From contig NCSJ02000046.1 of NCBI GenBank assembly GCA_002812745.2, positions 1 through 64,000 on the forward strand: a stretch of 64,000 bases of DNA, read 5' to 3'. Position 1 is the first letter of the stretch. Each line of letters begins with the position of its first letter. Source of the stretch: Scytalidium lignicola. Taxonomy: Eukaryota > Ascomycota > Leotiomycetes. Below are positions 56,154 through 64,000 of the stretch, one piece after another. A program made the position numbers and the translations under genes. The notes beneath the pieces are model-generated. The model did no database searches, was not told the origin of the DNA, and saw only the letters and a list, made by a program, of their open reading frames with translations.

Positions 56154-58358
56154 TTAATTTCCACGACCTTTCTTTTCAATACAAAACAAATCTCCGGCAC
56201 TTCCTTCCACCACTGGTTGCTCGACAGTTCCATCATCACAGCCTCCAATCTGTTCTTTGAAGAGCTCTTGGTAAGCCTCTACCTGTTTTTCAATATCCTC
56301 TATCTTGGTATCCAAACCATCCCAACTCAATATCGGCATATCCGAAATTTTCGGTAAGACAGCTTTGTGGGCCAATACATTAAGCAGAGATTTGCTGGCT
56401 AACGACTTCTCAGGTGAGTGTAGAGAAAGATGCTGAGAAGGATCGGCAGTTAATTCGTCGTCAAGACTGGGAGCCTTCGGAGATTTCATCTCAGGATCGG
56501 TGAGATATTCTTCGGGGGGCTGGTATAATTCGGTATGGAGCGTGGCAAAGGCATCGGAGCTGGAGAAGTTGGGGTATACTACAAAATAACCACGGGCACG
56601 TGTGAGTTTAAGGATATGTTCTAGCCAGGATGGATATGTTTTGCTGACAAGTTTTTCGGCGTATAGTTTATAGTTAGCTGACGGCGAGAGGTGTTGATGC
56701 GGGGATGCTAGGAGACGGGATACAAAATCATGAAGCTCTATCCATTTTTCTCCAAAATAGAGTCCCGCATTACTGTTTGGCGCTTGCCAGAGGAATGATG
56801 TCGGAGCAGAAGAGGATCCTTTAGTCTTTGATTTTACGGATTGAGTGGGAGGCTCAAATTTTGTAGAGTCGTTGAGATATGTCGATGGCAGCTCAAGGCT
56901 TATACCGAAGAGGTTCTTAGTTTTTTCTAAGCTGTTCGCTGAGTGTTTATACTCAAGCACGCTGTATTTAAGGTATTGGAAATAGAGAGGAGAAAGCTCT
57001 GCTTGTGGTGATAGCACTAGAACATGTGATGTGGCGGGTCGAGTAGGCCAGAACGATTCTAGGAATCGGATATCGTTTTCTTCTGGTGAGAGGTCATGCT
57101 GTGGTATCCGGTGGTGTAGAGCTAGTAAATTTGGATCGCTTTGACTTCGACCAGGAGGCCATATAAAGTTCTCGAGATATATACTTGTAGGTTCGTCGAT
57201 CTTGCGAGGAAGCTCAATCGTAAGTCGTGGTGGTGGTCCTGAAGAGTAGTCGCTCTTCTTCAAAGATTCAAGCAGTCTAATTAATGATCCAGAGGAATCT
57301 GGAGGGGCATGGACCAGTATGTCAATGCTGATACTATTCCAAGCTACCAAAAAGTTAGCAACAACCTTTAACTGCAGATGAAGAGACATACCACTTAATG
57401 CAGAAGCATCTAAATGTGTCAACCATCTCAAATTCTGATCAGCATTATTAGATAATTCAATTAAAGCTCGTCCAAAAGCATCTGCATAATCCTTTGCGCC
57501 CTTCAAAAGGAATGTATCCTCATTCCCAGATCCATCAATGATCGCTACTTGCGAATTTATGAAGGAATTTATGTGATTGAATCCCGCGGCTACACTCACT
57601 TCCATACGGAAGTCAGTGCTATCAGCTGAAAAGTCCGGTCGCGCATCTGAATATAATTAGCGAATTTTCTCTGAGGCGCATCGCTACTTGAGATGCTTAC
57701 CATGAAAGAATATCTTGCATTCATCTTTTATCCCGTTTACATCTTTCAGCATCTCTAGTGATATCTCATCTCTCCCCATGATAGCAAAATGAACTTGGTT
57801 TCGATCCTTCATACCCATTTCACAAGCTATAGGTAGTAATATCGAGACACTTTTCAAACTCGCGGCCGCAAACACCTACAACAGAACGTTAGCAGCTTCC
57901 TGACGTGTGTGTTTTGTGCCTATCCAACATACCACGTTCTGGTTGACCCGCTCGCTGCCCGTCCCATATCTAAAACCGATCGCCCTTAATGATGATGCCA
58001 ACTGATAAAACTTAATTGGCCCATTAAAGTAATATCCTCCCTCCCCTTCTCCATCTCCCCTTCCATTTGTAGCAGGACCATTTTCTCCCCGAGCACCAGA
58101 GCCAGGCACTCCACCGTGGTGGTCATACCTTGGCCGTGGTCTCGGATTTTGCAAATCGGTTGGGATATTCTTATAAAAATAGTACAACCCGATCAAGATG
58201 AATATTCCGAGGACCGCCTTTCTCCAGTTCCTTCGATGCGGTGTTACTCGTCGGCGTTGCCAGAATTGTCCGAGCCGACTTTGAGGCCGAAATTTATGGT
58301 CATCATCTTTCTTGCCTAACTCCTCATCTCGGAATATAGCGCTGTGTGAGAGAGGCAT
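56154..58358 (-). CDS. Type II membrane protein, fungal 'glycosyltransferase 2'-type
   Basis: Three exons are inferred: 58358-57933, 57875-57701 and 57646-56154 (697 aa), joined as RVNQNV|VFAAASLKS and KIFFH(D)|ARPDFSADS. A short basic cytosolic head (FWQRRRVTPHRRNWRK) is followed by one membrane anchor (AVLGIFILIGLYYFY, about residues 47-62) and a large lumenal part. The start has the phrase SAIFRDEELGKKDDDHKF. Domain text includes VHFAIMGRDEISLEMLKDVNGI, RFLESFWPTRPATSHVLVLSPQAELSPLYFQYLKY and SWLEHILKLTRARGYFVVYPNF, which looks like a GT-A-type nucleotide-sugar fold. From memory, orthologues in other ascomycetes carry the label glycosyltransferase 2; no activity has been shown to my knowledge. 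Location in the Golgi or ER is inferred from topology. Confidence 0.75.
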
Positions 58359-59323
58359 GTTGGGCTATTCCTCCAAGCTCCTCGAGGGCCTATGCGTTGC
58401 CACGTGCTGCCATACACATCGACACGGGGACGTAGAGTCTATTCGAGATTAAAGGCGCTGCTTGAGCTTATACAAAGTCCCAGCGATTGCTTGAGGATTG
58501 ACTGTTGCTCGGTCGATTCGAAGCCGGATTGATAGAGATGTGGCTCTTTTGTGGCACTTAACGTTGGTAAGTTCCAGGATGACGGACATAAACTCCACAC
58601 GGGCTAGGTACGACGTTATATTACTCTATTTTAGTGCACAGACCTGCCCCGCCAATATTTACAGCACCAGCTCGACATCACCTCAAAACGTATCCATCTA
58701 GAAGAACAAATCTCTCCTGATCACTGCGATTCAGTATCAGAGTATTCCTTCATTCATAGAAAAGTTAAGTTGCCGGTTTTCCACTGCCCTTGTTGATCGT
58801 CAGGCATGGATCACACGTGGTGTACCTTGAACCGAGGTTTCATTGGGTTCAAGCCATCTTTTACACAATGTTGGTCCTATTCAGATCTTCTTTGTACTCA
58901 CAGGCGGAGCTGGCGCAGCCTCCATTAAAGAGCCAATAGATGCATTGTCTTTCATCAACACCTGTCGTATTACACTGTGCTCTGGTACCACTCACCATGT
59001 TTCCGGAACCCGGCTTCCCTTTGGTGGGACACATGTATTTGATTCCATATCTTTGTTGCCCCCTTCTTAAATATACATCTGCTATGGGGTAAACTAGTTT
59101 CTGTATATATCTATTTTATTCTGGATTACTTCTCTATATCTTCTTTGAGTATCTACCTTGCTACAGTTCTTTACTGCCAACTCTAGTAAAGTGTCTATGC
59201 ATTTCGACAACATCATACTCCTCTAATTATCTTGCATTCTGCCTAAAATTGAAGAGCCTAACAGCAGATCTTCACAATACACTTTCTCTAAACTTAGCTT
59301 AGAGCACAAAACACTGCCTTAAA
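58359..59323. other. Intergenic region between divergent genes
   Basis: No gene is seen. Promoters of the membrane protein (left) and of the gene at 59324 (right) are expected here. Confidence 0.5.
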
Positions 59324-60472
59324 ATGGAGAAATTCTCCAACCCTCACATCCCAAACCTTCCCACCTATCAACTTCATCCGAATATCTTTCAACGCTTCCA
59401 TACTGAACGATCCTATCTCCTATCACTGCTCAGATCCGAAAACGAAAAAGCTACCAAAGTTCTGCGGCAAATTTCTAGCTTGGATAAAAAGTTAACTTGT
59501 TGTCACTCATCTAAAAGGTATAAGAAAACAAGCCAGCAGATTAAATGGCTATTGCACAGACTGGAACAGATAACAAAGCAGGAAAAGACAATCCTCAGAA
59601 GTCTTGAAAATTTTGCGCCCGAGGCTCAGGTGAAGAGAAGGTCGGTACCGGTAGATGCTCAGGGCCGAACATATTGGCAGGAGAATGACGGAACGAGTCA
59701 ACAGCAACCGCAGAGCGACCTTCACATATTCTCGAACCCACCTAGTTACTTCAATCAAACTTTGGAGGTAGCAGGACCTCAATCATGCTCTCAGCCTTAT
59801 ATCCTAAACTCGATTCCTAAACCTCATTCTGAAAGTAAGATTCGGGAAAACCAAACTACATCGTTGTATACTGCAACTAGATCGTATAGGCCACACTTTT
59901 CAGATACCAGGCCCCAATATGCCGGCCCGATATACGTCAACACTATCCATCCTCTTCCTCAACTGCCATATGAAGGCTACGCATGGCCGTCTCTTCCTAC
60001 CCCTATCAACCGCTGGCCTTCATCCAATCTTGACCCAAGCAAGGAGTACCATAACAAGGGACACTTCCAGCAAGGTCTTCACTGTGATGTATACGGATTA
60101 GGACTGGTAAATGTTTCCGAGCAGAATACTATTACAGTGCCAACAATAGAGGCAAACACCTGTCAAACTGAGAGCGAGACGTCATATCAACGACAGTTCC
60201 TTATACCACAAAATCGCAGGCCTGTTTCAATGAATGAAGCTGATTTAGAGTGTCTTACAAGTCATATTGGAGGTATGATACTTGAGATTTCTGGAGAGGG
60301 AAATAGAGAGAAGAGAAGGGCCAGCGTTCCCTGTTTATTTGATATTGCGTCTGGCGAGGAAAAGTTAGAGACGCAAGGGGAAGACGAGGTCGTGAATACA
60401 TCATCCCTGTACCCACAGTATCTTGGATATTACATAAAGGATAGTCGGGAGAGTCCCACTGTTGGGGGTTAA
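59324..60472 (+). CDS. Unknown coiled-coil protein, 382 aa
   Basis: Intronless frame with ATG in good context (AAAATGG). Residues about 25-95 form a basic coiled coil (FHTERSYLLSLLRSENEKATKVLRQISSLDKKL, QQIKWLLHRLEQITKQEKTILRSLE). The remainder is Pro/Gln/Ser/Tyr-rich and disordered, with a short acidic patch near the end (EEKLETQGEDEVV). There is no signal peptide or membrane helix and no family I recognise. The short basic coiled coil hints at nucleic-acid binding or self-association, but that is only a guess. Confidence 0.65.
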   Translation: MEKFSNPHIPNLPTYQLHPNIFQRFHTERSYLLSLLRSENEKATKVLRQISSLDKKLTCCHSSKRYKKTSQQIKWLLHRLEQITKQEKTILRSLENFAPEAQVKRRSVPVDAQGRTYWQENDGTSQQQPQSDLHIFSNPPSYFNQTLEVAGPQSCSQPYILNSIPKPHSESKIRENQTTSLYTATRSYRPHFSDTRPQYAGPIYVNTIHPLPQLPYEGYAWPSLPTPINRWPSSNLDPSKEYHNKGHFQQGLHCDVYGLGLVNVSEQNTITVPTIEANTCQTESETSYQRQFLIPQNRRPVSMNEADLECLTSHIGGMILEISGEGNREKRRASVPCLFDIASGEEKLETQGEDEVVNTSSLYPQYLGYYIKDSRESPTVGG

Positions 60473-61120
60473 TTTTAGTGGACTGGTCTTTTTTTGTAAA
60501 CGTGAAAGGAGTTGGCAAAACGATTAGGGGCTATAGTTAATATAATTTTAGTTTTACTTTGTCATCTTCCTTTGTCCGTGGACGTTCACACTAATAATTT
60601 TACTTTCTTTAACAATAGCATGGTTAAGTTACTAGGCTGCTGAATTCGGGGTTGGTTGTCGTTGCTTTCGGGGCTCAGCTAACCAGTCTTTCAACATTCA
60701 TGCACCCCTCCTGTCACTTCATAAGTCAAACCCTACGGAGCTTCTGGCACCGGTAGCAACCATCTCTACCCTCCTTATCCTCATTTCAATTTCTAGAATA
60801 GCAGAGCACCTAAAATTCATGGACCATAACTCTTCTTTTATACAATACCTTGAGACATTATATAGTTTTGGTGCATTTCCGAAGGAGATTGAAAATATTT
60901 CAAGATTGTTGACTATGACGGCCGCGGATGTTAAATTTTGGAGAAACAATAGAAGTGGCGGACATTTTGCAGTATATGAAAACCACAGGAATGGTAAGAG
61001 ATCTTTTCGAGTTCTATCGATTAGCCGCATTTTAAAAACCCGCGTATGGCTTTATCCGTTCTTTTCCACGTCATATCCATCATGATAGCCAAATCTTTCC
61101 GGAAATATTCTAATCAGCAA
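60473..61120. other. Intergenic region between convergent genes
   Basis: Short open frames on both strands (60719-61085) lack coding character. No gene is called. Confidence 0.45.
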
Positions 61121-62579
61121 TCAGACAACAAACATCAGTTGCAAGGTAATCAAAGCCAACATGACATTGCCCGAAAAAGAAACAGCCGCGCTCCATTTTG
61201 TTGCTGTCGTTAGGTAGAGCGGAATTGCAACAATTGAACATATTGTGCTTGCACTAGCTAACACCCATACCCAAAACCATTCCTGCCTCGCAAGTCGGGT
61301 GTTGTAGATAGTGGGCATGATTAGTGTAAAAATGCTCAGGAGTTGCATAGCGGAGCTGGAGATAAGTTGATAGAGGTCGGCATCTGAGATTGTACCGAGT
61401 TGCTGATTGGAGTGTGACCATGCTAAAGCGGCAGGGATCATTGCTAGGACCGACATTGATGGAATAAGGAAGGTGAGTACTCGGTTTAAACCTGAGGCTG
61501 CTGGATATGCGGTGGCTATGTTGCTAGGATTGGAGTCGATGAATTGCTTGCTTAAATCTTCGACTTGTGATTTTCTCCTGGTTTAGGCTATGAGTTTCTC
61601 CAAAACTTTTCTCGGAGTTCATCAAGATGCGGCTTACCACCGAGGACGAGTATCCCAAATGAGGTTCTGTTCAGGTTGGCCCAACTCAGCACAGACATCA
61701 GGAAAATGTTCCTGTAGTGCGGCCATCTTGACTTTAAGACTACTAAGTGAGTCTTTGTCGAGGCCGTCATGTGAAGCAGCATCTGTAACGTGTCTGCTTA
61801 ACTCTACTATAGTTTTATAAACTGAGTGTAAGCGATAATGTGCTTCTCTATGCTTACGTTCAGAGTAGGCGATGTATTCCGATCTTTCCATTGGTCCTTG
61901 GTTTTCGAGAGCCTCCTTTGGAATGGTGAAATCAGTAGAGCTTTTGGCAAAATCTCTGGCTGACTTTGCAAGTCGATAGTTGAAAAGTTTTTCCTGAAGC
62001 AGCCGTGGCATGTAGGAACGTGTCCCGAGGTTTTTTATGCGCTGAAGTGCTTCTGGTTTTGAAAACCCTCTTACATACTTCTCAATGTTACGCTCCTGAT
62101 AGTGTTGTCCTTCGAACCAGTCTCCAAGGACACTCCAGTTCTCAATTTCATGATGAGGTAGAAGTGATTTAATGATCCGGGGATCGGAGGAGGTAAAAAC
62201 AATATTATCAGGATATGAAACACTGTCACTTGTAACCATGATCCAGAGATCAAGACGCACAAGACAAAAAACGATTTGACGTAGATAGTGAATATTGGCC
62301 TCCGAACTTTCATCATTTAGCTGTGGTATGACACCTGACCATTAGATCAGCTCCCATATAATAACTGCACATGTAGGAAATACTTGGCGTACTGAGATGA
62401 TTTAAACCATCAATTCGTTCGTGAGTACGTCTTAGCGTTCGGGACCTTTGCTCGGTTGTTATCTCGTCCATAGAAGGCTCTGAGCTCTCACTCTCTTTAT
62501 CGTCCTGGTCGACCTCTCTAAATCGCTCTCTGTTGGAGCTGAGCACAGCCTCGTTTACAGCATTGAAGTTTTCGGTCAT
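61121..62579 (-). CDS. Unknown multi-pass membrane protein, 446 aa
   Basis: Three exons are inferred: 62579-62393, 62334-61638 and 61577-61121. The first intron is 58 nt with a CTAAT branch. Joins are GLNHL(S)|VIPQLNDESSEANIHYL and IWDTRPR(W)|RKSQVEDLSKQF. The N-terminal 60 residues are acidic and Ser-rich. A charged helical region follows (ERNIEKYVRGFSKPEALQRI, ERKHREAHYRLHSVYKTIVEL). Four hydrophobic helices fill the last 150 residues (LTFLIPSMSVLAMIPAAL, LLSIFTLIMPTIYN, FWVWVLASASTICSIVAIPLYL, AVSFSGNVMLALITLQLMFVV). This cytosolic-helical-then-membrane layout recurs in fungal families such as DUF6594, but the signature text is not the same and I make no family call. Confidence 0.7.
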
Positions 62580-63619
62580 AGTGAGTGGTCCTTTGGTGGT
62601 TTAGGGTTTCTTTGTTATGTTATGTTATCACTCGGGAACGAGTTTTGTTAGATATTTCTGATCTCCAGATGGTGGCACCCGGTAAGGAGGAAAAATGGGT
62701 TTTATAACTTTTCTAAAAACTCCTCCCTTCCAATTTAAGCCTCCTTAATTGCCCTTTTTAGAAAAATTTTTATCTTCAACAATTACTTTATGCTCTTGTC
62801 AAGGCATTGGAATAACTGACTCTATCGCTGTCATCTGTCCTCCGCTATATTACATCTGATAGACTTAATGGCTTATTTCGCTTAATGCGAAATAACCCAT
62901 TTTTCCTCCCTACCGGGTGGGTGGGTTTATCACTTGATCTAGAAAAGAAGAGGAGGCTGTGCTAGGCAGACTTCGAGACTGAGGCAAGGGCTGACTAGAC
63001 CCGAGCGGGCGTGCGCTGTGCTAAACCGGGACGGAATTCCCCCAGAAACACGCCTCTACTAAACTAGGACATACTCGTGCCCAGGATAAATAAATGATAA
63101 ATGAAAGGTATGGCGAAGTAGACGGGGCATAAGAAAATTAGATAACCTCACATTCAAGTCTCGATTTTATTGAATCAAGGCGCTATACACTTGAAGATAT
63201 TCCAAATGAGATATGAAGTAATACCTCGAATTGACACTTAATCTCAAGCTGTGCTTCTACATAATGTCCACATGGATGGACTGAAGTAGTTCCTTAGCAA
63301 CGATATCATGTCTACCAGTCAGGCCCCCTTTACTATCTGCCGATAGCTACCCGGATGGCCTCCATAGTGGCTCTTTACATCCTAACTGGTATATACGGCT
63401 TGTGAAATTCCAGCTTTCTGCGGCAATGCTTTGACGGTAATTTTGCGTACTCTCGGACATTGCGCTGCCATTGCTATTCGCCAGATTATAAACCGAGGAA
63501 TAGAGGATGCACCTTAGTAGTATCGCAGATTGATGTGGAGTTGACGTTCTCATTGAGAATGCCTGAGCTTCAGGCATCCTATAAGATCTAGTGTAGTTCT
63601 AGAGATGGGATTTCTAGAA
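62580..63619. other. Intergenic region containing a MITE-like element
   Basis: Holds the inverted-repeat element at 62676-62919 and otherwise no gene. A frame at 63347-63577 (minus) lacks support. Confidence 0.5.
62676..62919. mobile_element. MITE-like element with 26-bp terminal inverted repeats
   Basis: The left end (62676-62701) starts CACCCGGTAAGGAGGAAAAA and the right end (62894-62919) is its reverse complement with 25 of 26 positions matching (GTAGGG in place of GTAAGG). The 244-bp element has no coding capacity. Both ends are flanked by GGTGG (62671-62675 and 62920-62924), a possible 5-bp target duplication. This composition is repetitive, so the duplication is uncertain. Inside is a second small palindrome (TTATTTCGCTTAATGCGAAATAA, about 62873-62895). 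The transposase family that moves it is not clear. Confidence 0.75.
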
Positions 63620-64000
63620 TCAATACCACACGCTGATAAGTTCTTCACTAACAGCACTCGGCGTCAAGACACCAGATTCAGTAATAAGAGCTGAGATCAG
63701 AGCTGGAGGCTAATAATAAGACCATTATTAGCGTTAGACCATAGGGGAGGTCATATGACTGCTTACCGTGAAATCCACTGCATCTTCGGGATTTTGTTTA
63801 TGTTTCGGCTTCTCATTCGGCGTTGTCTTAAAATAATCATCCCCCTCCACTGGTTTCAGCTCTTTTCTCTCCCCATTCGCCAGAACATCATCATCTTCTG
63901 TTTGAAACTCAATGACGGTCTGTTCGATTCCTAGATCATACTGCCCAAGAGGATAAAGTCTAACGAATTTATGGCTCTCTGCAGCGACATAAAACGGCTT
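63620..64000 (-). CDS. 3' end of an unidentified gene (runs off the window)
   Basis: The last two exons are visible: 64000-63767 (open at the window edge, 78 codons) and 63709-63620 (30 codons with TGA). The join is EDAVDF(T)|PPALISALITESGVL in phase 0, with donor GTAAGC and acceptor TATTAG. Visible text includes FYVAAESHKFVRLYPLGQYDLGIEQTVIEF, an acidic run (QTEDDDV), a Lys/Pro-rich loop and the end SEELISVWY. Codon use and splicing look real. I do not recognise the product from this C-terminal fragment. Confidence 0.65.

Noticed and set aside
58490..58530. TCGATTCGAAGCC as a tRNA T-arm
   Set aside because: The stem does not pair correctly and no A box is at the right distance on either strand.
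1..64000. CRISPR array, phage, operon or bacterial insertion sequence
   Set aside because: The DNA is eukaryotic, genes are intron-bearing and separately promoted, and no regularly spaced repeats of that type are present.

Overview
The window is nuclear DNA of a filamentous ascomycete (Pezizomycotina). A member of the Leotiomycetes is my best guess, but that rests on the overall look and on no marker gene. The evidence is short spliceosomal introns with GTAAGT-like donors and CTAAC/CTAAT branch points, wide intergenic spaces, an AT-rich block of mutated retrotransposon, and a set of conserved single-copy eukaryotic genes. There are no operons, phages or CRISPR arrays. Most exon-intron structures below were worked out by hand from splice signals and reading frame.

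Layout: 1-4777 is an AT-rich, stop-riddled block holding an LTR with its polypurine tract and the reverse transcriptase/RNase H end of a Ty1/copia polyprotein, consistent with RIP-type decay. 4778-5278 (-) is a small unknown protein at the edge of that block. 5279-10701 has no gene I can support. 10702-12330 (+) is an unknown coiled-coil protein, 13654-14904 (+) is an Arc1/AIMP1-type tRNA-binding cofactor, and 16120-18366 (-) is a Git3/GPR1-type nutrient GPCR. 18367-21750 is another long gene-poor stretch with an 8-bp tandem repeat. 21751-23108 (+) is exopolyphosphatase PPX1, and 23495-24064 (-) is a partial small protein with a cysteine motif. 25222-32947 (-) is the giant morphogenesis scaffold TAO3/PAG1 (Furry family). 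35826-37963 (+) is NADPH-cytochrome P450 reductase. 40605-42718 (+) is a tandem-RRM RNA-binding protein of RBMS type.

The right half is denser. It holds RIO2 kinase (-) divergent from proteasome subunit RPN1 (+), mismatch-repair MLH1 (-) divergent from a PflX-like radical SAM protein (+), a DUF202 membrane protein (-), an intron-containing tRNA-Val(AAC) (-), an unknown 421-aa protein (-), a type II membrane protein of the fungal 'glycosyltransferase 2' type (-), an unknown coiled-coil protein (+), an unknown four-helix membrane protein (-), a MITE-like inverted-repeat element at 62676-62919, and the 3' end of an unidentified gene running off the right edge (-).

The genes do not form one pathway. 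They are housekeeping genes (ribosome assembly, proteasome, DNA repair, tRNA aminoacylation, P450 electron supply, polyphosphate turnover, polarity, nutrient sensing) among fast-evolving unknowns. I found no gene cluster that amounts to a new system. The best leads are a pair of introns sharing an identical 15-nt 3' module, a recurrent GTACTGTA/TACAGTAC word confined mostly to gene-free DNA, the MITE, and several conserved-looking but unidentified proteins.
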